In this document: one piece after another, positions 26,331-37,158 of the stretch | Layout of the letters: every line of letters starts with the position of its first letter | How positions within the stretch are numbered: position 1 is the stretch's first letter | DNA from: Bacteroidales bacterium | GTDB taxonomy: Bacteria > Bacteroidota > Bacteroidia > Bacteroidales > UBA7960 | Reading direction: 5' to 3' | DNA: 57,382 bases | Assembly (NCBI GenBank): GCA_007125585.1 | Contig: SLCY01000027.1 | Span: 1-57,382 of the forward strand | Notes under the pieces: generated by a model | Seen by the model: the letters and a program-made list of their open reading frames with translations, nothing else | Told to the model about the DNA's origin: nothing | Databases searched by the model: none | Translations under genes and position numbers: made by a program

Positions 26331-27533
26331 TTAGAACAAGTGCCCCAATTTCTTCTTTTTGGTTTCAATGTACACCCTGCAGCTGTCTGATTCAGGCACA
26401 ATGATGGGTATGTTCCGGGTGATCTCGATACCATACCCGCTAAGGCCGGTCTTTTTGCCGGGATTGTTTGTGATGAGCTTGATCCTTGTGGCTCCCAGGT
26501 CGCGTAAGATCTGTGCACCAATGCCGTAATCCCTCTCGTCGGCTTTGAAGCCAAGTTCAATATTGGCCTCCACCGTATCCCTGCCCTTTTCCTGAAGGTG
26601 ATAGGCTTTCAGCTTGTTCAACAACCCGATGCCTCGGCCCTCCTGGTTCATATACAACACCACACCTTTCCCCTCTTTTTCAACCATCTGCATGGCCATA
26701 TGCAGCTGTCCGCCGCAATCACATTTACACGAGCCAAAAATGTCACCCGTAATACAAGAAGAGTGCACCCTTACAAGCAACTCTTCATGCTGCGACCAGT
26801 TGCCTTTGGTCAGTGCCAGGTGCAGTTTGTCATTGGTGGTTTGTCGGTATGCAATCAGCTTGAAGCTACCCCATTGAGTCGGCAGATCTACGGTGATCTC
26901 TTTGGCGATCAGGCTCTCATGTTTGATGCGGTAAGCGATCAGGTCTTCTATTGAAATGATCTTTAAATCAAAGCGTTCTGCAATTTTAAAAAGCTCGGGA
27001 AGCCTGGCCATGGTGCCGTCTTCATTCATGATCTCCACCAGGGCCCCTGCTGGCTGCAACCCGGCCAGCCGTGCAAGGTCAATGGAAGCTTCGGTGTGCC
27101 CGGCCCTTTGCAGTACACCGCCCTCCCTGGCACGCAACGGGAAAATATGGCCAGGACGGGCAAGTGCCGAGGGCTCGGTGTTGGGGTCTGCCAGGGCTTT
27201 AACCGTCTTTGCCCTGTCAGAAGCAGAAATTCCGGTGGTACAACCACTGCCCTTCAGGTCTACCGAAATGGTAAAAGGGGTCTGATGCAAAGCCGTGTTA
27301 TTGGGGACCATCAAATCGAGGTTGAGCTGCTCGCAACGTTGCCTGTTAATGGGTGCACATATCAGGCCACGACCGTAGGTGGCCATGAAATTGATAATCT
27401 CCGGGGTAATGGTCTCACCGGCAGCAATAAAATCACCCTCGTTCTCCCGATCCTCATCATCAACAACGATTACTACCTTGCCGGCACCAATGTCTGCAAT
27501 CGCCTCTTCTATCGTATTGAATGTATATTGCAT
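26331..27533 (-). CDS. ribBA: Bifunctional 3,4-dihydroxy-2-butanone-4-phosphate synthase / GTP cyclohydrolase II
   Basis: Both first steps of riboflavin synthesis in one 400 aa protein. The N-terminal RibB domain (about 1-200) has [10 protein letters not shown] and RGLICAPI. The C-terminal RibA domain (about 205-400) has the zinc ligands in [15 protein letters not shown] and the GTP-binding [10 protein letters not shown]. Several fused proteins lose activity in one half, but here both motif sets are intact. I use the ATG at 27533; a longer frame would start with a TTG at 27539. It lies 16 bases downstream of a glycosyltransferase gene and is probably the last gene of that operon. Confidence 0.96.
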   Translation of the reverse strand: MQYTFNTIEEAIADIGAGKVVIVVDDEDRENEGDFIAAGETITPEIINFMATYGRGLICAPINRQRCEQLNLDLMVPNNTALHQTPFTISVDLKGSGCTTGISASDRAKTVKALADPNTEPSALARPGHIFPLRAREGGVLQRAGHTEASIDLARLAGLQPAGALVEIMNEDGTMARLPELFKIAERFDLKIISIEDLIAYRIKHESLIAKEITVDLPTQWGSFKLIAYRQTTNDKLHLALTKGNWSQHEELLVRVHSSCITGDIFGSCKCDCGGQLHMAMQMVEKEGKGVVLYMNQEGRGIGLLNKLKAYHLQEKGRDTVEANIELGFKADERDYGIGAQILRDLGATRIKLITNNPGKKTGLSGYGIEITRNIPIIVPESDSCRVYIETKKKKLGHLF

Positions 27534-27549
27534 TACCAATCGTAAAAAT

Positions 27550-28734
27550 TTATTCGGTAATGACAGCTTCCAGCGCTAAGGAAGTGCTTTCCCAGTTAAA
27601 ATTTTGTATGACAAAACGATGGCCTTTGTACTTTAATCGTTTGCAAAATTCCGTATTGTTCAACAAAGATAATACATGTTGGGCATATTCATCCGCATTT
27701 CTGCCAATCAATATCTCATCCCCCTCGCTGGCATTCAGAGCCTTGTTTGCCAGTGGCGACGTGATGCAGGGGAGTTGCATGGCCATGGCCTCCAGCACCT
27801 TGTTCTGCAATCCTGTTCCAATAAGCATGGGGGCTATAAACACCTTCGACTTTGCATAATATTCGCGGATGTCATCAACCCAACCGGTGATGACGACCCT
27901 GTCTGATGCCAGCGCTTTGACACGTCCGGCAGGTGTGGCACCGGCAATGACCACCTTCGTATCCGGGAGGGAAGCCCACACCAAAGGCATGATCTTCCTG
28001 ATAAGGTATTCAGCACCATTGACGTTTGGCGGATAAGCCATGTTGCCTGTAAAAACAATGTCATAAACCTTTTCGGAGGGCAAGGGTTTGAAATAATCCG
28101 TGTCAACCCCATTGGGGATCACCACGATCTTGTTTCGCTGAGGATGAGGGATCTTGTCCCTGTCAGGACTGGAAATGATGGTTCGTTTGTGAAAACGGTC
28201 AAACACCTTCCTTTCGTAACGTCTGACCCTGATGTATTCAGCCATCAGGAGTGGTCGCATGATCCACGGGGCAATATTCAACCTTCGCTTCAGGCCGCCT
28301 GAAAAAACATCTTGATAATCAATGGTCTTATCAATATCTACATTGCTTACATACTCGGCAGTGCGTATCAGCTGACAGTAAATATGATCGGGCCTGTTCC
28401 TGGCAATCAATGATTGAATGTTTTTATGAATGCGTCTGTTGTAAAAGTATGCCACCTGAAAGGGGATACAGGAAAAAATTGCACGGACCAGCCGCAAAAG
28501 GATGCCTGTTTTGTGAAGACGGAAAAAATACAATGACTTGGCATAGGACCCCAACACCTTGCAGGCATCAGGGTGCGGCGGTGCGTCGCTGAGCGCACAA
28601 ATAACCAGATCATGATGCTTTGACAGCTCCCGGATCTGGTAGAAGGCCCTCAACTTATCACCCTTTTCCAATGGATAGGGTATCCTGGAAAGTATGACAA
28701 AGATTCTTTTTCTCAAGTCTTGGGATTGTTTCAA
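27550..28734 (-). CDS. GT4 glycosyltransferase, TTG start
   Basis: 394 aa GT-B fold retaining glycosyltransferase, close in layout to the TIGR03087 type. The N-terminus [20 protein letters not shown] is the acceptor-side GDK loop. [10 protein letters not shown] and [18 protein letters not shown] form the interdomain region. The donor site follows: [21 protein letters not shown], with the E-x7-E-like element. A TGA immediately precedes the TTG at 28734, so the TTG is the best start. Probably adds a sugar to a cell-surface polysaccharide or lipid; substrate unknown. It has a similar neighbour 65 bases upstream. Confidence 0.87.
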   Translation of the reverse strand: MKQSQDLRKRIFVILSRIPYPLEKGDKLRAFYQIRELSKHHDLVICALSDAPPHPDACKVLGSYAKSLYFFRLHKTGILLRLVRAIFSCIPFQVAYFYNRRIHKNIQSLIARNRPDHIYCQLIRTAEYVSNVDIDKTIDYQDVFSGGLKRRLNIAPWIMRPLLMAEYIRVRRYERKVFDRFHKRTIISSPDRDKIPHPQRNKIVVIPNGVDTDYFKPLPSEKVYDIVFTGNMAYPPNVNGAEYLIRKIMPLVWASLPDTKVVIAGATPAGRVKALASDRVVITGWVDDIREYYAKSKVFIAPMLIGTGLQNKVLEAMAMQLPCITSPLANKALNASEGDEILIGRNADEYAQHVLSLLNNTEFCKRLKYKGHRFVIQNFNWESTSLALEAVITE

Positions 28735-28799
28735 TCAGCCGGTCGGGCCGGCGTATTATAAAGAACCCTTAATGCCGGCAAAGGTATTAATTAAATTCA

Positions 28800-30002
28800 T
28801 TATTCACCGGAAAACCTGTTGTAAAAAGCGATCAGCTTGTCTATGATTGGTTTCATGGAGTGATTTTCCAGGGCAAAACTCCTTGCTTTCTCTTCCATGA
28901 CTTCCATGACGTGATTGTGTGAAAAGCAGTACAAAATCGTCTCGGCCATTTCATTGGCCGTGTCAGCAAGGAGGATGTTCTCACCATGCGTACAGTTGAT
29001 TCCTTCTGCTCCAATGGTGGTGGAGACAATGGCTTTGCCGGCAGCCATCCCTTCGATGATCTTTACGCGCATTCCACCCCCCGATCGCAATGGGACCACC
29101 ATTAACCTGTGTGCCTGCATAAACCCGGCGGCATCAGGGACTTCCCCTGCAACCGTGACATTCGGGCCCTGATATTGGTAGAATGATTCGGGTATGTTTT
29201 TGCCGGCCAGGACAAATTGCAATGCCGGGTTGCCATTGATAACCAGGGGCCAGACCTCTTCAAGGAACCAGCGCAACCCCTCCTGGTTGGGCCGCCAGTC
29301 CATGCTGCCCAGATGAAAAACGGAGTTGACGGAGGGTCTGGAATGTGATACCTGACGGGTCTGGGTATCCACGCCGACAGGAATGGTGACAGCTGGCTGG
29401 GCAAAACCGTTCTTCTTAAAGAAACGCAAGTCGACAGGCGAGATGGCAACCAGGCCATCTACCTGATGAACGGTCTTCATCTCGTAGGACTTCAGCCGGG
29501 CAGCAAGGAATTTTAAATAGATTTTTTTTACAGGGTTTGTGGTTGATTTTGCCATGCGCTCCCATATATAATGTTCAATGTTGTGCGAACGGAAAAGAAC
29601 AGGGCTGCCAGTATGTTGCCTGATGACAGAAATATAGGGCGTGAGGAATAAGCCTTCCAGTTGTATGATATCAAATGATTCCTCAAGAAGAATTTCTTGC
29701 AGTCGTTTCGCAAAATCTTTGCAGTAGAAGCGTGAAATATTGTAAGATTCCCGGGTGAAAAGGTTAATAAATGCAGGAAGAGGCTTAACTTTTGTGTCAA
29801 TTGGAAAACACTCGAAAAGTGTCTCACGACGATACTTCTCAGGAATCTTCTTTGTTGCTTCGATTGTGCCACTGGGTGCCAAAGCCATTACCCTGACCCC
29901 GATGCCCTGATCAATCAATCCGCGGGTGAGTTGGTTCATGGCAATGGACCCGCCATCAGAAGGAGGATAGGGGGGCTTGTGACATAGTTGGAGGATACGC
30001 AT
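28800..30002 (-). CDS. GT4 glycosyltransferase
   Basis: 400 aa GT-B fold enzyme related to its downstream neighbour. N-terminus LQLCHKPPYPPSDGGSIAMN; FRSHNIEHYIW; interdomain SVFHLGSMDWRPNQEGLRWF; donor site VVPLRSGGGMRVKIIEGMAAGKAIVSTTIGAEGI. Cytoplasmic, membrane-associated in all likelihood. It starts 5 bases after the stop of the lptF/G-type permease gene, so it is translationally coupled to an LPS export component. This favours a role in LPS or another exported glycan. Acceptor and sugar cannot be read from sequence. Confidence 0.88.
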   Translation of the reverse strand: MRILQLCHKPPYPPSDGGSIAMNQLTRGLIDQGIGVRVMALAPSGTIEATKKIPEKYRRETLFECFPIDTKVKPLPAFINLFTRESYNISRFYCKDFAKRLQEILLEESFDIIQLEGLFLTPYISVIRQHTGSPVLFRSHNIEHYIWERMAKSTTNPVKKIYLKFLAARLKSYEMKTVHQVDGLVAISPVDLRFFKKNGFAQPAVTIPVGVDTQTRQVSHSRPSVNSVFHLGSMDWRPNQEGLRWFLEEVWPLVINGNPALQFVLAGKNIPESFYQYQGPNVTVAGEVPDAAGFMQAHRLMVVPLRSGGGMRVKIIEGMAAGKAIVSTTIGAEGINCTHGENILLADTANEMAETILYCFSHNHVMEVMEEKARSFALENHSMKPIIDKLIAFYNRFSGE

Positions 30003-30007
30003 ATCGT

Positions 30008-31459
30008 TTATGATGGTTTTTTAATACTGGGGTTACGAAAGAAAGCAATAAGCTTCTCCATTCTTTGTGTGTAAATGTCGAAGTCGAGCAGGGGAGAATC
30101 CGTGGTCGCTTTAACGGTTAAATATATGCCCACAGGCAACAGTATCAGTGAAGAAATCCACATCCCCTGGTGTGCCTCCAATACACCCTCCCTGACGAAT
30201 TTTTCACCCATGATGGAGATCACATGGTAAACCACAAACAGCAAAACAGAGACCACCAGCGGCAAGCCAAACCCTCCCTTGCGGATGATGGCTCCCAGGG
30301 GGGCACCGATCAGAAAAAGGACCACACAGGCAAATGACAAAGTGAACTTCCTGTGAAATTCTATCTGATATCTTGCCAGTGTACGTTCGCGCCCCCTGAA
30401 GTCAGAATGTGAATTTTTTGTGTGTTCACGGTTGGTGCGTGCCATCTCCATGGCCCTTTTTATCACCATGCTTTCATTGGTCATCATGGAGCGGATATGT
30501 TCAATATCGGCCCGTTGAAATGCAGTATCCGGGATGCTGTTGTAATCTGTGGTGCCCTCCCCGGGAAAATAGTTGAAGCGCAACCGGTAGGTGCGAATAT
30601 GTCTTTCTTTTCTTTGGTTCAGCTCCGCCGATAATGAGTCTTCAAAATATATCAGCTGGTTGATGTTAAGCATCCTGAAATTGCTCTTGAACAGCTCCTG
30701 GTCGGTGCGCTCAAGCTCAAACATGCTTAAGTCGAACTTGCGAAGCTGTTTCTCGAAATGTGTTCGTTGCAATGGCCTGTCCGGTTCAAGGGGCCCCCCG
30801 TCGCCCGCCTCCTTGTAGTTCGTGCCATTGTGCAGTGAAAGAAGCAAATGCCGCTTGTCAGGCGTGAATGCCATGGTGCCCCATTCGGCAAGGGTTAAAC
30901 TGGTGTTGCCCCTTCTTTCACTGTGATCATATATCTTAACACCCCGCAATATGTGCCCGCCATTGTCTTTTTCATCCACCCGGATCACAAAATTATCAAT
31001 GCCATGATAGTATATGCCTTCTGTGATGTTAAAAGCAGGCCGCTGTTGACGGATATCGTAAAGCAAGGATAAACTTTTCAGGTTGGCAACAGGCAGCACG
31101 TTGTTGGAAAAGAAAAAGGCAGCGAATGCCAGCACAAAAGATATCATCACGATGGGCCACATGATACGCCGTATGGAAATGCCGGCCGATTTGAAAGCCA
31201 CCAGCTCATAATGTTCACCCATCTTGCCCATGGTCATTATCGAGGAGAGAAGTACCGCCAGAGGCAATGCCAAAGGAACAAAAGTTGCCGAAAAATAGAA
31301 CAACAATTCTCCGATCACATACCACTCAAGCCCCTTGCCAACCAGGTCATCAATGTATTTCCACAGAAACTGCATCAGCAGGATGAACAAAGCAATGAAA
31401 AAGGTCACAACAAATGGACCAACGTAAGAGGTAATAACCAGCTTGTGCAGTTTTTTCAT
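30008..31459 (-). CDS. LptF/LptG family LPS export permease
   Basis: 483 aa inner-membrane protein of the YjgP/YjgQ family, which forms the LptB2FG transporter that extracts LPS from the inner membrane. Membrane segments: about 13-40, 58-78 and 98-118 at the N-terminus, and about 355-445 (three segments) at the C-terminus, around a periplasmic beta-jellyroll (130-345). Motifs: YVGPFVVTFF, FYFSATFVPLALPLAVLLSS, GEHYELVAFKSAGIS, and the late GAPLGAIIRKGGFGLP. LptF and LptG are hard to separate by eye. First gene of a probable operon with two glycosyltransferases and ribBA; -7 box at 31585-31592. Confidence 0.93.
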   Translation of the reverse strand: MKKLHKLVITSYVGPFVVTFFIALFILLMQFLWKYIDDLVGKGLEWYVIGELLFYFSATFVPLALPLAVLLSSIMTMGKMGEHYELVAFKSAGISIRRIMWPIVMISFVLAFAAFFFSNNVLPVANLKSLSLLYDIRQQRPAFNITEGIYYHGIDNFVIRVDEKDNGGHILRGVKIYDHSERRGNTSLTLAEWGTMAFTPDKRHLLLSLHNGTNYKEAGDGGPLEPDRPLQRTHFEKQLRKFDLSMFELERTDQELFKSNFRMLNINQLIYFEDSLSAELNQRKERHIRTYRLRFNYFPGEGTTDYNSIPDTAFQRADIEHIRSMMTNESMVIKRAMEMARTNREHTKNSHSDFRGRERTLARYQIEFHRKFTLSFACVVLFLIGAPLGAIIRKGGFGLPLVVSVLLFVVYHVISIMGEKFVREGVLEAHQGMWISSLILLPVGIYLTVKATTDSPLLDFDIYTQRMEKLIAFFRNPSIKKPS

Positions 31460-31885
31460 GCGATCATCCTCATTTATATATTTCGGTCACATGGAGCCAG
31501 CCATGCGATGATCAGCCGTCTGTGGTACCATTTACAGTCTTGACCCGGTTCATGTCAGTGAAGCCTGTTCCTGTCATGTTATGGCAAAGATACAAATTAA
31601 TGAACGATCGATATTTACGGTACAACGGAATTTATCTGCCATATGCAGGCTCACCAGGCACGGAATGAGTCCCAATGCCTGCGCCCCGGGGTACTGACTG
31701 ATTATGCATCCATCGACATCTCCGGTGTTTTATAAGTGTCCGGGTGCTTTGCCATGCATCTGCAAGGTTCATTTGTTCCCGGCCGGGTGTGACCTTTTTT
31801 ACAGTGAATATTTCTTAACCCTGACAATTAATTCCCCGGCGCATCGTATTCTATACATTGACCGGTTTTAGTAAAAACAGATATT
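31460..31885. other. Divergent intergenic region, 426 bases, no gene seen
   Basis: Contains the minus-strand -7 box for the permease operon (31585-31592) and presumably the promoter of the hydrolase on the plus strand, for which I see no consensus box. No open frame with coding character, tRNA or strong hairpin was noticed. Confidence 0.5.
31585..31592 (-). promoter_or_regulatory. -7 promoter box for the permease-glycosyltransferase-ribBA operon
   Basis: TATCTTTG on the minus strand, about 126 bases upstream of the permease ATG, leaving a leader of roughly 120 nt. Confidence 0.45.
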
Positions 31886-32944
31886 TTGAGACAAATATTT
31901 TGGCCGTTATCGATTATTTTGTTTTTCGGATTGCATTCATGCCAGGCCTACCGCGCTGCCATGATCAGCGATGAAGGCATATACTATTATCAGCGTGTGA
32001 AAATTGGTGGTATACGTCAGTCTGTAATGATCCGGGGACAAGACAAAAGCAATCCTGTGATGCTTTTCCTGCACGGGGGGCCTGGCTTCCCGATGTTCCC
32101 CGTTGATCAGGCAACCAAAACAATGCAGCGCATGGAGGAAGACTTTACCATGGTATACTGGGAACAACGAGGCACAGGAGGATCTTTTAGCTGGCGGCTC
32201 AGGAATGAGTCGATGACGGTTGATGATTTTGTGGATGACACCCGCGAGGTGGTATCCCTGGTGAAAGAATTGCTGGATGCAGAAAAAGTGTTTATTTGGG
32301 GACACTCGTGGGGAAGTATCGTGGGGGCCCTCTTTGCTGCACGGTATCCTGAAATGCTCTGCGCTTACGTTTCTACAGGGCAAAGTGTCAACCCCTTTCA
32401 GAACGAACGGTTCAACTATGACTTTGTCCTGGAGAATGCCCTCGAAGATATCAACAGACGTGCTTTAAGGGATCTTGAACGTGTAGATACCATTCCGGAG
32501 AGATATACGTTGAGGGATGCTTTGCAATTGCGGCGATGGGTATATTATTATGGCGGTGTTGTCAAAAAAGCTGAGCGCTCAGGAAGGTATATCGATTTTG
32601 ATTACGTAGTGAACACGCTTTCAGCCCCTGAATATGGGGTTCTCGATAGGCTGAACATGCTATTGATGCCTTATTTTTCAGCCGAAGAATTATGGGATGA
32701 TCTGATGCACATTGATTTAACCATTAAGGCACCACGGATCGAAGTGCCCGTGTTTTTCCTGCTTGGCAGACACGACATCATTGTGTCTTCAAAGCTCGCA
32801 GCAGATTATTTTGATAAGCTGAAAGCCCCGGCGGGAAAAGAACTTTTCTGGTTTGAACACTCTGCCCACCGGCCGCATCATGAGGAACACGACAAATTCC
32901 TCCATTTAATTCGCACCAAGGTGCTGCCCCTTGCCGAACACTGA
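31886..32944 (+). CDS. Lipoprotein alpha/beta hydrolase (proline iminopeptidase-like), TTG start
   Basis: 352 aa. The N-terminus ILFFGLHSC looks like a lipoprotein signal (Cys18/19). Catalytic fold: FLHGGPGFPMF (HGGP oxyanion motif of prolyl iminopeptidase), YWEQRGTGGS, nucleophile elbow GHSWGS with S141, acid in LGRHDIIV and His in EHSAHRPHHEE. It fits the S33 proline iminopeptidase group, although related lipoproteins may have other substrates. Upstream in frame there is a TGA and no ATG, and the next ATG (26 codons in) would delete the signal, so TTG at 31886 is likely. Single gene. Confidence 0.82.
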   Translation: MRQIFWPLSIILFFGLHSCQAYRAAMISDEGIYYYQRVKIGGIRQSVMIRGQDKSNPVMLFLHGGPGFPMFPVDQATKTMQRMEEDFTMVYWEQRGTGGSFSWRLRNESMTVDDFVDDTREVVSLVKELLDAEKVFIWGHSWGSIVGALFAARYPEMLCAYVSTGQSVNPFQNERFNYDFVLENALEDINRRALRDLERVDTIPERYTLRDALQLRRWVYYYGGVVKKAERSGRYIDFDYVVNTLSAPEYGVLDRLNMLLMPYFSAEELWDDLMHIDLTIKAPRIEVPVFFLLGRHDIIVSSKLAADYFDKLKAPAGKELFWFEHSAHRPHHEEHDKFLHLIRTKVLPLAEH

Positions 32945-33044
32945 TCTGCGGACACCTTTGCCTTCATTCACCGCGAAGGTTAGTCCCCTGTAAATAATTC
33001 ATTGAATATCCAAAGAATTGTTTCCCGGACACGCCTTTGTTGCG

Positions 33045-33052
33045 TATTTTTG
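33045..33052 (+). promoter_or_regulatory. -7 promoter box for purL
   Basis: TATTTTTG, 33 bases before the ATG at 33086. It lies inside the longer open frame and so supports the shorter start. A TTG at 33018-33020 is a possible -33 box at a long spacing of 24. Confidence 0.5.
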
Positions 33053-33085
33053 TCAGGCGGTTTATGTACTAAACAGTATATCTAT

Positions 33086-35377
33086 ATGAATAAGTCGATA
33101 TATTCACAACCTGCAAATCTCGAAAAGGCTAAGGAACTAGGCTTATTGGAGGAGGAGTACGAAAAGATCATTGAAATGTTGGGGAGAAAGCCAAATTTTA
33201 CGGAGCTTAGCATATATTCGGTGATGTGGTCAGAACACTGTTCATATAAAAACTCCATCAAATGGTTAAAGACCCTTCCCCGGAAGGGGAAGCACCTTTT
33301 GGCAGAAGCAGGGGATGAGAATGCAGGCCTGGTAGATCTTGGAGAAGGTCTTGCTTGTGCATTTAAGATCGAGTCGCACAATCATCCTTCGGCCCTCGAA
33401 CCTTATCAGGGTGCTGCAACCGGTGTGGGTGGCATCAATCGCGATATATTCACCATGGGGGCCAGGCCCATCGCACAGCTGAACTCATTGCGCTTTGGCA
33501 ATCCCCGGCTGGAGCGTACCAAGTGGCTGATGAAAGGTGTGGTGAAAGGCATCGGTGACTATGGAAATGCTTTTGGCGTACCTGTTGTAGGGGGTGAGGT
33601 CTTCTTTGATGACTGCTATACCACCAACCCATTGGTGAATGCCATGTCGGTGGGGGTGGTCAAAAAGGGCAATACTATATCCGCCATATCGTATGGCAAG
33701 GGAAACCCGGTATTTATCGTGGGTTCGTCAACGGGAAAGGACGGAATACATGGTGCGACCTTCGCCTCTGAAGACATTTCCGAAGCATCCGCCGACAAGA
33801 TACCCGCGGTGCAGGTGGGAGACCCTTTCCAGGAAAAACTCCTGCTGGAGGCCACCCTCGAGGTGATCAAGACCGGGGCGGTTGTCGGGATGCAGGATAT
33901 GGGCGCTGCAGGGATCACTTGCTCTACTTCAGAAATGTCGGCCAAAGGCAGCCACGGCATGAACATCTGCCTCGACAGGGTGCCCATGCGACAAAAAGGG
34001 ATGCGTCCTTTTGAAATACTCCTCAGTGAATCACAGGAACGCATGCTCGTGGTGGCGAAAAAAGGCAGGGAAGCAGAGGTTAAGGCTGTTTTTGAAAAAT
34101 GGGACCTCCATTGTGTCCGGATTGGAGAAGTGACGGAAGGGGATATCCTGAGATATTATTTCAATGGTGAGCTGGTGGCTGAAGTACCGGCCGGCTCGCT
34201 TGTCCTGGGTGGCGGAGCCCCTGTGTATGAACGTCAATACAGAGAACCCTCATGTTTCAGGCAAAAAGATGCTTTCAGCATCGACCAGGTTCAGATCCCT
34301 GACGATTTGCCTTCCGTGGCCCGATACCTTCTCGGTGTCCCCAATATTGCTTCCAAAAGGTGGGTGATCGATCAGTATGACAGCATGGTCGGAACAAAAA
34401 ACATGGCAGTCAACAATCCTGCCGATGCCGGCGTGGTAAACCTTAAAGGGACCAAAAAAGCGCTGGCACTCACGGTAGATTGCAATCCACGCTATGTGTA
34501 TGCCGACCCCGAGGTGGGGGCTGCCATTGCGGTATCGGAAAGTGCACGCAACATTGTGTGCAGCGGGGGAGAACCCCTGGCCATTACCAACTGCCTGAAC
34601 TTCGGCAATCCCTACAATCCCGAGGTATACTGGCAGTTCGTTGGGGCAATCAAAGGGATGTCGAAAGCATGCAATGCGCTCAATACACCGGTTACAGGGG
34701 GCAATGTGAGCTTTTACAACCAGGCGAGCACCTCCGGTAAAACCGAACCGGTTTTCCCGACACCCGTTATTGGCATGCTGGGTGTGATGAAAGATAAGCA
34801 GCTGATGACCGGCATTGGGTTTCAGAATGAAGGCGACCTGATCTACCTCATCGGTCGCTCGCGCAACGATATCAATAGTTCAGAATATTTGTACAATTAT
34901 CACGGGATAAAACTTTCACCCCCGCCTTATTTTGATTTGAATGAGGAGTGCCGGCTACAACAGGCGATCAGAAAGCTGATTGAAAAAAGGGTCCTTTGTT
35001 CAGCACACGATGTATCGGACGGGGGCCTGTTTGTGGGTTTGTTTGAATCGGCAAAGGTCCGGTTATTGGGCTTTCGCGTACATACTGATCAGACGGTCCG
35101 TAAAGATGCATTCCTGTTTGGCGAGTCGCAGAGCCGGGTGGTGGTATCGGTAAAACCCGGCAATGAAGAAAAACTTGCCGAGGTGCTTGCACAGGCTGAA
35201 ACAGGCTTCTCTTTGCTTGGCGAAGTGTGTGGCGATCAGGCAATCATAGATGAGGAAAGTTACGGGTCTGTTGCCGGACTGAATGCCCTTTACGAAAGTG
35301 TGATCCCAGCCATGATGGGTGAACACGCTGCGGGCTGGGCCCGCAAAGATGCAAACGACAACAATTGCCATGCCTGA
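33086..35377 (+). CDS. purL: Phosphoribosylformylglycinamidine synthase subunit PurL (small type)
   Basis: Purine synthesis: converts FGAR, ATP and glutamine-derived ammonia to FGAM, in complex with PurQ and PurS. 763 aa from the ATG at 33086, which is the expected size of the Bacillus-type PurL without the glutaminase domain. Motifs: [10 protein letters not shown], the substrate/ATP loop [26 protein letters not shown] and late [18 protein letters not shown] longer frame to 33002 is rejected because it spans the promoter. No purQ or purS is in the window. The next gene, a peptide-binding lipoprotein, overlaps its last 8 bases. Confidence 0.95.
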   Translation: MNKSIYSQPANLEKAKELGLLEEEYEKIIEMLGRKPNFTELSIYSVMWSEHCSYKNSIKWLKTLPRKGKHLLAEAGDENAGLVDLGEGLACAFKIESHNHPSALEPYQGAATGVGGINRDIFTMGARPIAQLNSLRFGNPRLERTKWLMKGVVKGIGDYGNAFGVPVVGGEVFFDDCYTTNPLVNAMSVGVVKKGNTISAISYGKGNPVFIVGSSTGKDGIHGATFASEDISEASADKIPAVQVGDPFQEKLLLEATLEVIKTGAVVGMQDMGAAGITCSTSEMSAKGSHGMNICLDRVPMRQKGMRPFEILLSESQERMLVVAKKGREAEVKAVFEKWDLHCVRIGEVTEGDILRYYFNGELVAEVPAGSLVLGGGAPVYERQYREPSCFRQKDAFSIDQVQIPDDLPSVARYLLGVPNIASKRWVIDQYDSMVGTKNMAVNNPADAGVVNLKGTKKALALTVDCNPRYVYADPEVGAAIAVSESARNIVCSGGEPLAITNCLNFGNPYNPEVYWQFVGAIKGMSKACNALNTPVTGGNVSFYNQASTSGKTEPVFPTPVIGMLGVMKDKQLMTGIGFQNEGDLIYLIGRSRNDINSSEYLYNYHGIKLSPPPYFDLNEECRLQQAIRKLIEKRVLCSAHDVSDGGLFVGLFESAKVRLLGFRVHTDQTVRKDAFLFGESQSRVVVSVKPGNEEKLAEVLAQAETGFSLLGEVCGDQAIIDEESYGSVAGLNALYESVIPAMMGEHAAGWARKDANDNNCHA

Positions 35378-37034
35378 AAACCGTATTGCTTGCTTATGGC
35401 GATGGGCTGCTGCCTGGCTCTTTCTCCTTGCTCTTGGGGCATGTGGGACAGGGTTGCCTGATATGGAAGACCTTACCGTTTTGCGGTATAATGAGGACCA
35501 GAACATCACCTCCCTCGATCCGGCATTTGCACGCAATCAGGCCAACATATGGGGGGTGACGCAACTCTACAACAGCCTCGTCGAACTCGATGAAGAGCTG
35601 AATGTCAGGCCAGCGGTCGCCAGATCCTGGAAAGTGTCGGATGACGGCCTGACCTATACCTTTTTTCTCCGTGATGACGTGGTTTTTCATGACAACCCCT
35701 GTTTCCCCGATGGCAAGGGAAGGAGGGTGGTGGCCGGCGATTTTGTTTACAGCCTTTCACGGCTGGTGGATCCTGAACTGAATGCACCTGGTGCATGGGT
35801 GATGAACCGGGTGGCACGACGCGAAGATGGCTCACTGAAATTATCCGCCCCCAACGATACCACATTTGTTGTACAGCTGCAGCAAGCCTTCCCGCCCATG
35901 CCTGGACTGCTTAGTATGCAGTATTGTGCCGTGGTGCCACATGAAGCAGTGGAAAAATATGACCGTGGGTTTCGCCGAAATCCGGTCGGGACAGGACCAT
36001 TTCAATTTGCCTACTGGAAGGAGGGTGTCAAACTGGTATACCGGAAAAATAAACATTACTTTGAATTTGACGGCAAAGAAAGACTGCCCTATCTCGATGC
36101 TGTTTCTATCAGCTTTATCGTCGACAGGCAGTCAGCCTTCCTCGAGTTTATCAAAGGGAATGTTGACCTGCTGACGAGGGTGGATCCCAGCTACCAGGAT
36201 GAATTGCTGACACCGGCGGGCGATCTGCAAGGGCGGTACAAGGATGACCTGAAGATGATCACCATGCCTTTCCTTAATTCGGAATACCTGGGTATGCTGG
36301 TATCCGACAACCATCTGCCCGAAGACTGGCCCCTGCGTCACCGCAAAGTAAGACAAGCCATCAACCATGGATTCGACAGGGAAAAAATGCTCACCTTTAT
36401 GCGCAACAATATAGGTACTCCGGCCCATTCCGGGTTCGTGCCCCTCGGAATGCCCGGCTTCACCCAAAACGAGGGAGGATACCACTATGACCCTGATAAA
36501 GCCCGGCAATTGCTCGCAGAAGCAGGTTACCCGGACGGACAAGGAATGCCGGTCATTACCCTGCATACCAACCAGGCATATCAGGATATCGCACAATATG
36601 TCCAGTTTGAACTTGCACGACTCGGCATCCCCCTTGAAGTCGATGTGATGCCCCCAGCCACGCTAAGAGAAATGATGGCCAATGCAGAAGCACCGTTTTT
36701 CAGAGGCTCCTGGATCGCCGATTACCCTGACGCCGAAAACTATCTCGCCCTCTTCCACAGCAAAAACAAATCTCCTGCCGGCCCCAATTATACCCACTTC
36801 CAAAATAAAACATTTGACAGGCTCTATGAAAAAGCATTGTCAGAATCCAACGACAGCCTGCGCTACTCTTTGTATCACCAAATGGATAGTATCATCGTCG
36901 CGGAAGCCCCAAAAGTGTTCCTCTTTTACGACCAGTCGATGCGTTTTGTGCATAACCATGTGGAAAACATGGGCAACAACCCGTTAAACCATCTTGTCCT
37001 TAAAAGGGTCAGGATAAACCGGGAAAATCAATAA
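35370..37034 (+). CDS. Peptide/solute-binding lipoprotein of a family 5 ABC transporter
   Basis: 554 aa DppA/OppA-type substrate-binding protein. The signal peptide LFLLALGAC ends in a good lipobox (LGAC, C about 27), so it is lipid-anchored. SBP_bac_5 features follow: [56 protein letters not shown], and [14 protein letters not shown]. Ligand probably oligopeptides. No permease or ATPase gene is near, so it is an orphan here. Three in-frame starts exist (GTG 35319, ATG 35349, ATG 35370); the ATG at 35370 gives the best signal peptide and overlaps the purL stop by 8 bases. Confidence 0.9.
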   Translation: MPENRIACLWRWAAAWLFLLALGACGTGLPDMEDLTVLRYNEDQNITSLDPAFARNQANIWGVTQLYNSLVELDEELNVRPAVARSWKVSDDGLTYTFFLRDDVVFHDNPCFPDGKGRRVVAGDFVYSLSRLVDPELNAPGAWVMNRVARREDGSLKLSAPNDTTFVVQLQQAFPPMPGLLSMQYCAVVPHEAVEKYDRGFRRNPVGTGPFQFAYWKEGVKLVYRKNKHYFEFDGKERLPYLDAVSISFIVDRQSAFLEFIKGNVDLLTRVDPSYQDELLTPAGDLQGRYKDDLKMITMPFLNSEYLGMLVSDNHLPEDWPLRHRKVRQAINHGFDREKMLTFMRNNIGTPAHSGFVPLGMPGFTQNEGGYHYDPDKARQLLAEAGYPDGQGMPVITLHTNQAYQDIAQYVQFELARLGIPLEVDVMPPATLREMMANAEAPFFRGSWIADYPDAENYLALFHSKNKSPAGPNYTHFQNKTFDRLYEKALSESNDSLRYSLYHQMDSIIVAEAPKVFLFYDQSMRFVHNHVENMGNNPLNHLVLKRVRINRENQ

Positions 37035-37117
37035 CAGAATGAAGCCTAAGTCCCTTTTTTATTTAAAGGTTTTGGCCCCGGAATGGGATTTTAAATGACT
37101 ATCTTGAATCAAAATAT

Positions 37118-37125
37118 TATTTTTG
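37118..37125 (+). promoter_or_regulatory. -7 promoter box for the lipid A deacylase-like gene
   Basis: TATTTTTG, 33 bases before the ATG at 37159. Confidence 0.5.
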
Positions 37126-37158
37126 TTCTGATGACAGTCAGGTTTTTTTACTAAGACA

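Noticed and set aside
32954-32980. Weak hairpin ACCTTTGC/GCGAAGGT after the hydrolase gene
   Set aside because: One mismatch in 8 bp and no T tract; insufficient for a terminator call.
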